NCBI GenBank assembly: GCA_003344405.1
Contig: NOWV01000375.1
Coordinates: 1 to 31,644, forward strand
Reading direction: 5' to 3'
From: Trichoplax sp. H2
Taxonomy: Eukaryota > Placozoa > Uniplacotomia > Trichoplacea
DNA length: 31,644 nucleotides
Shown: in pieces, positions 22,601 to 31,644 of the stretch
Position numbering within the stretch: the stretch's first letter is position 1
Layout of the letters: every line of letters starts with the position of its first letter
Made by a program: the position numbers and the translations under genes
The notes under the pieces: generated by a model
Database searches by the model: none
What the model was told of the DNA's origin: nothing
The model's input: the letters and a program-made list of their open reading frames with translations, nothing else

Positions 22601-25525
22601 ATTCATTTTGATTCGGTATGTGCACTGATTTATATGAAAATGGCTGCGAGTTAGCTGCTTTAGCACATCATCTATATAGATATAGTATGTAGTTTCAAAC
22701 TATTATAAAAGTCACAGGCTTATGGATAAGATACTGTAAAGAATTCAATATACACGGAGCTAATTTAAGGTATTCAAAACTTTCATGGCAGTAAAGTAAT
22801 CATGTCTCTAGCAAAACCACTTCAACCGCTTTAGCCAAAACCAAGTTAAATGCTCTTGTTGCTGAAATACTTATAGGAATCGAAGTGTTCATTCATGTTA
22901 TCAGCACACAATATCGAACATTACAGTAAATCGATTCCCTCTCCCCAAAAATAAAATGATAAGCATTAACGCGATAACATTCGAAATAGAGTTAGATATG
23001 TAAGCTATACTAGTCTTTCCAATAAGATTGCAAAACCAGCCTGTATTGATTGGTTAGTCTTTTATCGAATGGGAAATTTTAACTTTCTGAATTGCTTTGC
23101 ACTACTCAATTTAGCGCACAGTTACCCAAATTCGTCATTAAAGTTTCATTATACAATATCATACAGTAAGAAAGAATGAAAAATTTTCGTACTTTGAATG
23201 TAGCTTAACTTATATACTAGTTAAGAAATGAGATTTTGTTGTTACTGGTATCTTAATACAGTTTCTATTTTGGAGGCTTGCTATAGTTGTATGTTATTCT
23301 GCTTGACTATAGTAGCATATTCGCTTAGGTATAATACTTGTAGTAAGTAGTCCGTAGAAGAGGCTATAGATAAAATAATAATCGCCTAAAAGGCGTTCGT
23401 GTTATATAAAAATTTGCATTAAATTAATTGCCGACCGTGATCTTAGCTAAGATAACACTTTCGCATTTGTTGGTGTTGCTCTGTAACGTATTAAATCGAA
23501 ATTGATGCGGGCTTGGCAATATCTTCGCATTGCTACACACTCTACAGTGGATTCATCAGGAGATTTCTAGCAAATCTTTCTTGTTAGAGAAGAGTTTTGA
23601 AAACGTAATAGTACGGCAATAGGCAAACTAATTTAATAATAATTAATTGTAGAAAATGGTAAAGATTATAAATGCTTAAAGTCAATAAGCATAACTAAAC
23701 TAAATCATTCTGTACGTGGGTATATTGTAAACGCTTAAAGTGTAATGAGATTATAAAGTTAACTCAATGTAAAAGCTATATGAAATGCCTGTATATAAGA
23801 ATGAAAAGTATAGTTTCAGTACAGTCTTCATACACTATTTACTCTTATCTTCAATATGCAGAACTCTTTAGTTCGCATTAAATGTAGTAACTGACTTTAA
23901 GTTGGGATAAAAATTTCTATTAGACAGGTAAAAGGTAAAATTACTGAGTTGCTAGCTTTACTTAAATCGTTACTTGATCAATTTCAGAAAAAAATAATTA
24001 GGAACAGGAATCATCTTACCAAAACTAAATATCCAATATCCTTGCTTGCGCTGCACTAGACATCTTGATTTTATATTTAGAACCAATGCCCTTGGTACTG
24101 TATAAAATGATATATCTTAACAACAAAGAGTAGAAAGTGTATATCCTACGTATAATGTCTATGAAGTTATTATTAAACTGAAAACTAAGATAAACAAAGC
24201 AATATTCGGCCTATATTTGTTTACGAACCATTAGAAATTTACGCGATCATGATTGAAATACTGCAGTTCCAACGGCGAATAAATATAAGCTCTATCATTG
24301 CAGTAACTGTAACTTCGCACTGGTATTAACTTTTGTTCCGGAATAGCTTGAGTGAATCGTCTTACTTTTAAATCGATCACATTAATGAGACATTATAATA
24401 TCTTACTATAGGTAATCAAAGATATCCACCTTCTTACTCGAGTTACCGAATTATTAATTGTTGATATCATTATACTAACTTTATGGAGTGTCATTGATCC
24501 TGTATCTACAACAGAAATCGATGTTGGTACTGTAGTTGTAAGTTTGTATCAGTGATTGCAAAGAATAATTAAATCTTGCTAGCTTACTTTGCAATTAACC
24601 AAAATTTTTTATATCAATACAGAAAAATGAAAAACAAATTATACGAAATCGAATCCAAGTTTGTACATCCAATTATTCCATCGTTTGGCTAATTATTATT
24701 TTAGTATTTAAATCAGTCATGCTAATGTATGGTGTTAGCTTAGCTTGGAGAACTCGTAAAGTTCTTATTCAAACATTTAATGATTCTCGTTCACTAGCCG
24801 TCACAATTTATAATATCCTCGTTTTAAGTTCTACCGGTGTGATTGTTGGTATGTTATCCAATAACATTTACAATGTTGGATTTGCCTTGAAATCGACGTT
24901 CATCATTCTCTGCACAACATCATCGGTTTGCTTAGTATTTATTCCAAAGGTAGGGAAGTAAGAAGATTGATTATATTCTTGAAATTGTTAAATTCTACTT
25001 ATTTCAGCACTTCATATAAATAGTATAAATAAAATAAATTGACTACATAATAATATATAATTTTTAATGTCTAATAATTTTCAGCTCTATTTTACACTGG
25101 AATAAAGTTGAAATACGTTAATTGTTGCAACATTTGCATAGAGTACTGTATAATTATATAATCTCAGCTTCTATTATTAACTATATTTGCACTTGCTATC
25201 GTAGTTGTTTCAAGTCAAAATCAACACGAACCGCTCAACATCGTTGCCTCAATCAAATAATAGAGTGTCAAATTTTCGAATATCTTTGACAGCTGGTAAA
25301 GATGCTCATCAGGAACTTACAAAAATGCGACTTATAATTGCTGAGGTAAGAGAAGAAGAAGATGTTATACCATAAAAACTTTCCGTTTGTGTATTTTACC
25401 TTCACAATATCAATATGGTGCATTTATGGAAAGATAAACTCTAAAACATTATTTTGTTTATTACAAATCACCTTTAGCAACAAGGGATAATTCATCGCTA
25501 TCGCCAGCAATTAAATGAGCGCTAG
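16387..25525 (+). CDS. GABA-B-like class C GPCR, gene 2 (complete, 15 exons)
   Basis: A plasma-membrane receptor of the metabotropic GABA-B family. Exons: 16387-16611, 17414-17551, 18527-18697, 19443-19544, 19835-19900, 20582-20776, 20984-21226, 21488-21551, 21636-21719, 21806-21956, 22052-22292, 24412-24537, 24623-24949, 25205-25345, 25478-25525. They join to 773 codons plus TAG. Regions: signal peptide (about 1-22), two-lobed VFT (about 25-425), DGKPPQDR linker (430-437), TM1 (449-474), TM2 (490-509), TM3 (525-543), TM4 (566-588), TM5 (622-644), TM6 (661-680), TM7 (688-709), coiled-coil tail (about 745-773). The loop cysteines Cys523 and Cys616 are kept. In the ligand pocket Ser104, Tyr224 and Asp330 match GB1, but the counterparts of Ser269, His286 and Glu465 are Leu127, Ala144 and Ala324. 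The cysteines of the first VFT disulfide are Ile76 and Ile103. Size and splice sites fit a working receptor; its ligand is unknown. Confidence 0.9.
16612..17413. other. intron 1 of gene 2
   Basis: An 802-nt AT-rich intron, GTAAGC to TTACAG. Nothing further recognised. Confidence 0.7.
17414..17551 (+). CDS. gene 2 exon 2: VFT, WNL segment
   Basis: Acceptor TTACAG, donor GTTTGT, 46 codons in phase 0. It carries ATKAMID, IVGPLISSASE and AKYWNLVQ, matching the GB1 segment PGCSSVS to MWNLI. Ser104 matches the ligand-carboxylate Ser of GB1. The family cysteines at both ends of this segment are isoleucines. Confidence 0.88.
17552..18526. other. intron 2 of gene 2, with an imperfect inverted repeat
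   Basis: A 975-nt intron. Around 18139-18232 it contains an imperfect inverted repeat: an arm ending GGTAATACTG and its partner beginning CAGTATTAC, each also carrying CATTATG. It could be a small foldback or MITE-like element. No coding content was seen. Confidence 0.55.
18139..18232. repeat. imperfect inverted repeat (possible MITE remnant)
   Basis: The left arm is about 18139-18173 and the right arm about 18205-18232. The inner 17 bases pair at roughly 14 positions. No clear target-site duplication was found. Confidence 0.35.
18527..18697 (+). CDS. gene 2 exon 3: VFT, YPYYFRT segment
   Basis: Acceptor TTACAG, donor GTATGC, 57 codons in phase 0. It encodes IGYASLTVALDDR, YPYYFRTAV and FQWNKIGIVH, the GABA-B equivalents of SYGSSSPALS, FPTFFRTHP and WGWKKIATI. 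Confidence 0.9.
18698..19442. other. intron 3 of gene 2
   Basis: A 745-nt AT-rich intron. A 61-codon minus-strand frame at its right end runs into exon 4 and is a chance shadow. Confidence 0.65.
19443..19544 (+). CDS. gene 2 exon 4: VFT second-lobe helix
   Basis: Acceptor TTTTAG, donor GTAACT, 34 codons in phase 0: SALLVQNEMTKANVDVAVIE then GDGSFALNSLK. It fits the helix and strand between the W(K)KI strand and DARII in GB1 and GB2. The sequence itself is weakly conserved, so placement rests on frame, splice sites and position. Confidence 0.8.
19835..19900 (+). CDS. gene 2 exon 5: VFT, DVRIILHFGY segment
   Basis: A small 22-codon phase-0 exon from a GTTCAG acceptor to a GTGAGA donor. It encodes VKDVRIILHFGYTGDARRLLC, like DARIIVGLFYETEARKVFC of GB1. 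The Tyr aligns with the GB1 ligand-contact Tyr366, and the Cys pairs with the one in exon 6. Confidence 0.85.
19901..20581. other. intron 5 of gene 2
   Basis: A 681-nt AT-rich intron, GTGAGA to AACAG. Nothing further recognised. Confidence 0.65.
20582..20776 (+). CDS. gene 2 exon 6: VFT, YIWWFPG segment
   Basis: The acceptor is a T-run followed by AACAG and the donor is GTACTA; 65 codons. It encodes YYGSKYIWWFPGLF, NWWDESP and HNCTAKQ. It is collinear with gene 1 exon 6. Confidence 0.9.
20984..21226 (+). CDS. gene 2 exon 7: VFT, IYDSIW segment
   Basis: Acceptor ACACAG, donor GTTAGT, 81 codons in phase 0. It encodes GAIYDSIWSIALALNQT, DFNYQNNYIRS and LSFQGVT, the family landmarks around the GB1 Asp471. 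Several N-glycosylation sequons are present (for example NYT, NQT, NIS). Confidence 0.9.
21488..21551 (+). CDS. gene 2 exon 8: VFT, SSRLGDVIVLQ segment
   Basis: A 64-nt exon after CTTTTAG that ends in phase 1 at GTAAAG. It encodes SFLQGSSRLGDVIVLQQQ and is collinear with gene 1 exon 8. Confidence 0.82.
21636..21719 (+). CDS. gene 2 exon 9: membrane-proximal VFT strand
   Basis: Phase 1 to phase 1, after CTTAG, donor GTAAGA. It encodes QKIGFYKIYGDELKIYN ending LWRG, equivalent to KKIGYYDSTKDDL and KWIGG of GB1. Confidence 0.83.
21806..21956 (+). CDS. gene 2 exon 10: linker and TM1
   Basis: A 151-nt exon after TATAG, donor GTAACT. It opens DGKPPQDRL, then TM1 (roughly residues 449-474) and the basic end KRNNR. 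Confidence 0.9.
22052..22292 (+). CDS. gene 2 exon 11: TM2 and TM3
   Basis: A 241-nt exon after ATGTAG, donor GTTAGT. It begins RFIKMASPNLN, then TM2, Cys523 in KYSCVAEIWLL, and GFTIAFGSVMLKTWRIFKIF. Confidence 0.92.
22293..24411. other. intron 11 of gene 2
   Basis: The longest intron (2119 nt) of the gene. About 22919-23003 resembles part of the equivalent intron of gene 1. No coding segment, TSD-flanked element or RNA gene was recognised. Confidence 0.6.
24412..24537 (+). CDS. gene 2 exon 12: TM4
   Basis: A 126-nt exon after CTATAG, donor GTAAGT. It begins VIKDIHLL and has TM4 ending LWSVIDPVS. It lies after the longest intron of the gene (2.1 kb). Confidence 0.88.
24623..24949 (+). CDS. 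gene 2 exon 13: extracellular loop 2 and TM5-TM7
   Basis: A 327-nt exon after ATACAG, donor GTAGGG. It holds Cys616 (IQVCTS), TM5, SLAWRTRKVLI, FNDSRSLAVTIYN, TM6 and TM7 ending CLVFIPK. Confidence 0.92.
25205..25345 (+). CDS. gene 2 exon 14: cytoplasmic tail
   Basis: A 141-nt phase-0 exon after CGTAG, donor GTAAGA. It encodes LFQVKIN, a Ser/Asn/Arg-rich linker, then ELTKMRLIIAE, the first heptads of the coiled coil. Confidence 0.82.
25478..25525 (+). CDS. gene 2 exon 15: coiled-coil end and stop
   Basis: After a CTTTAG acceptor it reads QQGIIHRYRQQLNER then TAG. Joined to exon 14 it gives LIIAEQQGIIHRYRQQLNER, closely similar in spacing to the human GB1 coiled coil (IIAEKEERVSELRHQLQSR). 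That match supports an exon otherwise too small to trust. Confidence 0.72.
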   Translation, partial: QQGIIHRYRQQLNER

Positions 25526-27678
25526 GATTAGGGATAGTCTACCAAACGTGATTAAATTCGCTGCCGTATTTCAACTTCTCTAATAAACTACTCGTATATA
25601 CGTATATGTATAAGGAATTGATATAAATGATCTCAGAAAATATCCAACTTAAATTCCACCCTATAGAAGTTTCGTATTTCGTTCACTAAGTTTTAAACAA
25701 ACAGTATGTGTAGCATTAATAAACTGAGAAATTCTTAATATTTGATTAACGGAACTGGCGTTACTATCTATGCACTGTTAGGTTTCCATATTGTTGCGTC
25801 TACGAAACACTTCTATTAGGTAACAAGGAGAATTCGCTAGAAATCTGCAGACCAGTCCAGTAGATGATTAAATTCAACGATATCGTTTTACTATACTGTT
25901 ATGCAGTAGAACAAATTTAGCGGTTATTAACTGCATATTCGTATTAAAAATATTAGCGAATGCGATAACATTCTTATAACTATGATAACGGTCGACAATT
26001 AATTCATGGAGAATGAAAACTTATTAGAAATGTATTTAGATAGCTCTTTTATCTATAGCCTCTTCTATAGACTTACGCACTGTCAATTTGATTCCTAAGT
26101 AAATATGTTACAATAGTGAAACAGAATAAGTTAAAGTTGTCGTGAACTTTTTGTTTAGGAAGCAATAAACATGACGAAGAAAAAATTTCATTTCGTTACA
26201 TTGATGAATAACCTTTATAGAAAAATTCATACCACTATTATTCTGCTATTAAATTTATGAGGCAATTAACGTTGTTAATAAACGGATACTATCCGGATGT
26301 ACCTTCAAACTACTATTAATATTTCCATTAATGGAATCTCCATTATATATTTATGCTGAAATGTTCTCCAGATAATATTATATCGCTATCAATCTACCAT
26401 AAACCCTATACTAAAATCGCGTGTACTTAAACAAATGCGGCGATAGAGAAATTAGTTCAAAATAATTTCACTTATAACTTCTGTAATAATCTACGACATT
26501 GCATCTATTCGTATTCATCACGGTTATTTAAAATAACAATTGCTGTAAATTCCCTCCATGTTTAGTAAGACATTAAAACTACGTCATTTATTCAATGTCA
26601 GATTACCGGTAATATGCTTTTCTGTGGTAGATACTTTTCTCACCTTTAACATTACGAAAGGAAATACTATTCCAAAAATTATAGTAAAGTTCTAAAGGGA
26701 ACTATTTAATATGCAGTATTTAGGTTACGATGAATTGTGTCTTCAAACATAAAAAGAAATACAATAAATAAGAATAAATTATAGCATTATATTGTAGCTG
26801 ACAAACTTTTTAATGCATCTTTAGCTAAGGGTTGCATCACATAATATTCAAGTTATGTTTGGTAAGAAGATTTACGTGTCAAGGGTAATTAACGTAAGTA
26901 GTAGTATTGAATGAAATTTACATCAGGAATGTTAAAGTAAATTGTTGAACTCTTAATCACGTAGCATACTATTGCTATAAAACTTTCATGCTAAAAACGG
27001 CATTATTTTTTGGTGTTGCCATTTTTGCGTCAAATATATTCTGACATTTTCATTATTTTAGTCAAATATTTAAGAGTTACTAGACAAAATTATTTGCAAC
27101 GGGAATAATTACAATAGTTACGATAACCGCCGTGGAGAATTTTATTTTTCAGAATAGTCGTCTGTGTTTCATGAATACTGATGCAATTGATGGGCAGCTT
27201 CGCTAAGCATTTACCACCCAAACTAGATTGTAGACAAAAATATATTTAATAATAATACTTAGAAACTACAGATAGAAAGGAAAATAGAATGCAGCAATCA
27301 ACATATTCACATTTGCTGCATTGGAATGTGAATATAACACTTGTAGTTATGTCTAGAGATATCTAGTAAAGCTTAATTAATGCTTAATTATGATCTTGCA
27401 ATATAGCTGAGATCAGATGATTTCTTTTCTGTTACAATATTAACAATGTCAGATGCCTTTTATTTTCACAAAATGCAATATACAAGTATTAAAGAACGCG
27501 AATTAACTAGCGAACTTTACTTAAACGAAATTGAACTAAGCGTAAGCATTAAGAATGAAATAAATTAAGCAGGTACTCTAAAAAGTGACACACCATGGGT
27601 CGTTTTGAGGCAGTTATAGTACTTGATATAACTTTGCCCTCTATTTAAAGCAAATTTTAGCATATTTATTGCAATCTA
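25526..27678. other. 3' flank of gene 2, no gene seen
   Basis: AT-rich with frequent stops in all frames. Apart from the candidate polyadenylation signal nothing is supported. Confidence 0.55.
25582..25587 (+). promoter_or_regulatory. candidate polyadenylation signal of gene 2
   Basis: AATAAA lies 57 nt after the TAG of gene 2. Position is the only support in such AT-rich DNA. Confidence 0.35.
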
Positions 27679-28033
27679 ATATTAAAATAAGTCGATAATT
27701 TATACATTGTTATTAATCCAAAAATATCTTAATAAAAGTAAATTTTAGAAGCGAATTTTTTGCCTAAAAATATTAAGTAAATTAAGTCTGAAACAAGGAA
27801 ATAAAGGGACAACGGAATTCGATTTAGAGCGTCGCCATTTGTTTCAATTTAGTTTTGCGCAAGAATCACAAAGTAAAAATCGATAGAAAAAGAAGACAAA
27901 ATAGGGTAATCTATGCCTACAACATAAACTATTTCGCCATTAATTAAAGTAGTTTATACTCGTACATGTATTTGTTTCTCTATTTTACATTGTAGTAATC
28001 TACTAGTCATGCGATAGGCTTATTAATAGAAGA
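27679..28033 (+). repeat. 355-bp direct repeat, copy 1 (ends at the N gap)
   Basis: It matches 28525-28879 over its full 355 bp, same length, with about six or seven single-base differences seen (for example GAGCGTCGCC versus GAACGACGCC). The match ends at the last base before the Ns. Confidence 0.92.
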
Positions 28034-28053
28034 NNNNNNNNNNNNNNNNNNNN
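28034..28053. other. assembly gap (20 N)
   Basis: A run of exactly 20 N, looking like a fixed-size scaffolding gap. True distance and content are unknown. Confidence 0.97.
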
Positions 28054-28524
28054 TGGACAATTCTTCTTTATTTCACGATATACTGCATTTATATACTATT
28101 CCTCAATAGTTCATGAGTCATAGTTAATACAATTAACATTAGAATCATTTACTGAATTAGATATTAATTTTAGCTACTGCTCTCTTAATGCAGACAACAG
28201 TATTTACGAACATAGACATGTAATAACTAATACAGAATAGTCAGATTACGATATGTCCTATCACGGAACATTTCCATGATAATTTACAGTCTATCATAAG
28301 TAAATTACAATCACAATGATTCGAACTGTAAGCAGATGATTTGCATTCCCTATTATAACTATTATAATTTCAGTATGTGTATAAGTGTCACTGTCATAAA
28401 AAGTCAGTGCTATATTAAAATACAGTATATCCAAATTAGAAGTTAACTAAATAAGGATAGTCTAACAGAATTATCCTAACATAGTTATTTCTACTGTAAT
28501 ACAGTATTTAACACTGTAACACTT
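28054..28524. other. sequence between the two direct-repeat copies
   Basis: 471 bp, no coding content. Its right half holds an imperfect inverted repeat: a TATAAGTGT arm near 28380 and an ACACTTATA-type arm near 28520. Confidence 0.5.
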
Positions 28525-28879
28525 ATATTAAAATAAGTCGATAATTTATACATTGTTATTAATCCAACAATATCTTAATAAAAGTAAATTTTAGAAGCGA
28601 ATTTTTTGCCTAAAAATATTAAGTAAATTAAGTCTGAAACAAGGAAATAAAGGGACAACGGAATTCGATTTAGAACGACGCCATTTGTTTCAATTTAGTT
28701 TTGCATGAGAATCACAAAGTAAAAATCGATAGAAAAAGAAGACAAAATAGGGTAATCTATGCCTACAACATAAACTATTTCGCCATTAATTAAAGTAGTT
28801 TATACTCGTATATGTATTTGTTTCTCTATTTTACATTGTAGTAATCTACTAGTCATGCGATAGGCTTATTAATAGAAGA
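28525..28879 (+). repeat. 355-bp direct repeat, copy 2
   Basis: Second copy of 27679-28033. It continues into unique sequence (TATTCCTCTG) at the point where copy 1 runs into the N gap. Confidence 0.92.
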
Positions 28880-31644
28880 TTATTCCTCTGTTAGACTATC
28901 ACGTACGATAGCGACATATTCATAGCAATTACAAAAAAGTTTCTCAGCAACTTTATTATTTAAATTGTTTGCTGGCACGAAACTACTGTACCTTGGTTTA
29001 GGTCTATAGATATTTTCAACTTTATTATCCAATTTGTAGCGTTTATGACGATAATTAATTGTTTTAAATATTTTCTACGTCATTCAAATACTGATGAGGC
29101 ACTTCTTTATGATATCGCTAATCGCCATATAAAACGTACAATATATAGCGTCGATTTGATTTGATGATTAATTTTCTTTAAAATAAATGTTATACAATTC
29201 TCTAGTAGTATTATCTAGCATTAAAGGCCGCCTATATCTATAACTGAAATTTATCAGTTTGATTAATGACAAGTAACCAATGCTATCATCGATTTATTAA
29301 ATATAATGAATTGCTGATTATTACCAAAGAATAAATCAAAATACTTCGTCTAAGGATTGCTCGGTTATTGCTATTTTCTCAAAAATTATATTCTTCTTTA
29401 AGAAGTAATTTGTTCTTAACGATGATTCATCACTAACGTACTGTAAATTAAAGTAACAGAAAGCTACCTCTAACTATCGGTAGTTAAATACGATTTACAG
29501 AATATTCGTATCGTGTCAAGTGTGTGATGTTCCGTTTTATCAAATATAATCAGGAGTAGAAATTAATTATAATACTTAATCACTTTAAAGGATCTAGCAA
29601 ACATTATATTAGACCTCCATTAAATAATCGTAATTTTGCCATTGTAGTTAAACGGTTGATAGTCGTCAGAGATCGCGCACACTATCATCATGATCAAAGG
29701 TGCCAATTATGTCATATTTTCACACGCCAATTATCGGTAAATACGTGTATGATAAGCATTCGAAAAACGATAGAGGTTTAATAAAGGTTGATTAAAAATG
29801 AGCACATATTAATAATTTCCATAATAAGATTGCAGTACAAGCATTTATTTATCAGTCACTACACACAAGTTGAAAGGCATCATTAGAAAGAAGATTGATA
29901 AAGAGTACAGTACTAGACATTTTCTTCGTCAATAATCGTCCAAAAATAACGGCATTAACTTTAGTCGGCATAGGCAATGTAAAATATACAGAATGACAAT
30001 GTGCTATATATCTCAGATAACAATAATCATAATAATTGCTTATTATGCTATCGATTAAAGAAGATATTGTATAAATTATTATGTGGGAAGATAATCATCG
30101 TAATAGCCAATTAGTATTACTCGATATCTTTATACCTTTTCTAACCCTAACCTTTCATGCCAACATTTATCAGGATGTGAATTTGTTTATTCTATAATTT
30201 TCATAGCATAAATGAATCCAAGAGCAAAGTGTATTTATTTGGTATTTAGTCAATGAGCTTAGCTCAAAAAAGAGACTTTAAATGTCACCTTAATTTGTAT
30301 TTTTATAGTATCCGTATCGTCCTTTTCATATTCTATCTAACTATAGTTGAAATTATTAATACAGGTGCATTTCATGAAGTTAAAATAACTATTATTAATA
30401 AGCTTTTCTTTAAAATATATCTTTTGTTACTATATCCTAAGCTAAATATGATCAACATCAAGGTCATACTCTATTTTCTTTATTAGCAATAGTATCAATA
30501 CACCAATACACTGCTCGGCCATTGAATAAACAATAATGTCTCGTTCTAGGTTATTTTTGCGCTTACTTATTTATTTTATTTGTTTTAATTTTCATTTCTT
30601 CCTTAGTTATAGCGTAATGATTGAAAGTAGGTTGATCTATTTGTTCTATACGCTGTACTTTGACGATTGCAAATTAATCTGAAAACTACAAATTATTATT
30701 GGCAGCATAATAAAGCCATTTTTTATAAGTTGCGTAGTTGATATTAGAGACTGAACAAGAACTAAACAGAAAACTTTACAATGATTAAATAATCAAATGA
30801 CCTATCTCAACCTTTCAACATTTACCTAACGATTTCATGTATTATTTTCTACTACTAGTAAAAATGAACTGCTAAAGTGGAAAAGATTTTACTAGAAACA
30901 TAATATACACATATTGACAAGTAGTGTACATATAACCAGTCAGAATTAGCAGAATTAGTTTCTAATGTTAGAACTGATGAAATTTTACATAAGTCTCAAA
31001 TTTATATTGTTCCAAAGCGGTTAAAAAATCGAAATAATATTTATTTATTAATATGTATTAGTATTATTCCAGAACCATCTAAAAATCTGAATAATATTTA
31101 TAAGGATTTATTATAAGCACAAATTATAATATATCCCTAATATGTTACACAATAGCGACCGAAATTCAACACCTTGCTTTTAGCGTCGAATGGTCTCATC
31201 AAGTAATTATACTTGCGTAATCAGGCGTACGAACAACACCATGTTGATAAAAGATTGTTAAGATGTCCATTGCTATATTAAGTTGTGATTAACAGTAAGC
31301 AAACTTACTTTGAATACTCTTACTTTTGGACAAAATTCTACATCAATTCTATTGCAACTTGTAAGGGCTAACAACATAATGATGTAATTATTAAACACAA
31401 TATCTATTCCAGATGTTACAAAAAAATTGCGCTTTCAATAATTTATAAATAGCGCATTACATGAATGCAATCAATCAGCTAGTAATATCAGGTATTTATT
31501 GTTATGACAATTTAAATCGCTTAGTATCGGTATACGAGTATCCTAATAACATATATATTTAGATTACATTTCAGCATTACTTCATTTCTTCTTTAATTGT
31601 ACCGTCATGCGGCTGTTTCATTATCTGTTTATCTGCGGATTTTG
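28880..31644. other. right-hand region, no supportable gene
   Basis: AT-rich. The largest frame (30253-30486, 77 codons, hydrophobic) has no recognised motif and is within chance length. Two telomere-like CCTAA units occur at 30141-30152, too few to mean much. Confidence 0.5.

Noticed and set aside
28310-28360. GTTCGAATC on the minus strand, like a tRNA B box
   Set aside because: No matching A box or cloverleaf stems around it.
30141-30152. CTAACCCTAACC, telomere-like
   Set aside because: Only two units; easily chance.
30253-30486. 77-codon plus-strand frame near the right end
   Set aside because: Low-complexity Ile/Leu/Phe-rich translation typical of AT-rich noncoding DNA; no homologue or splice support.

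Overview
This is eukaryotic nuclear DNA from an animal. It is AT-rich (about one third G+C by eye), has many small GT-AG introns, and carries intron-split class C G-protein-coupled receptor genes of the metabotropic GABA-B type, plus LTR-retrotransposon remnants and one 20-N assembly gap. The AT-richness, compact introns and local expansion of GABA-B-like receptors suit an early-branching metazoan such as a placozoan, or possibly a sponge. The sequence alone does not fix the species.

Layout. (1) Positions 1-7666 (+): the 3' ten exons of GABA-B-like gene 1. They cover the second half of the Venus-flytrap (VFT) domain, all seven membrane segments and a short coiled-coil tail (546 codons here); the first five exons lie off the left edge. 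Two antisense solo LTRs of one family (1733-2337 and 3331-3919) sit in its introns. (2) 10533-12475 (-): a broken third copy with two in-frame stops, two frameshifts, a lost splice acceptor and a deletion that fuses the 7TM exon to the tail exon. It is most like gene 1. (3) 16387-25525 (+): gene 2, apparently complete. Its 15 exons encode 773 residues: signal peptide, VFT, 7TM and coiled-coil tail. (4) 25526-31644: no supportable gene. A 355-bp near-identical duplication ends exactly at the N gap.

The ten exons shared by genes 1 and 2 have identical intron positions and phases, and eight of the ten have identical lengths, so the locus arose by duplication. Both keep the GABA-B 7TM signatures and a leucine-type coiled-coil tail like the one human GB1 uses to pair with GB2, so they may form dimers. 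Several residues that contact GABA in human GB1 are replaced, and gene 2 has lost both cysteines of one VFT disulfide together. The most interesting hypothesis is therefore a locally expanded GABA-B-like receptor family with an altered or absent GABA site. All exon boundaries were read by hand from homology and splice sites; no database search was run.
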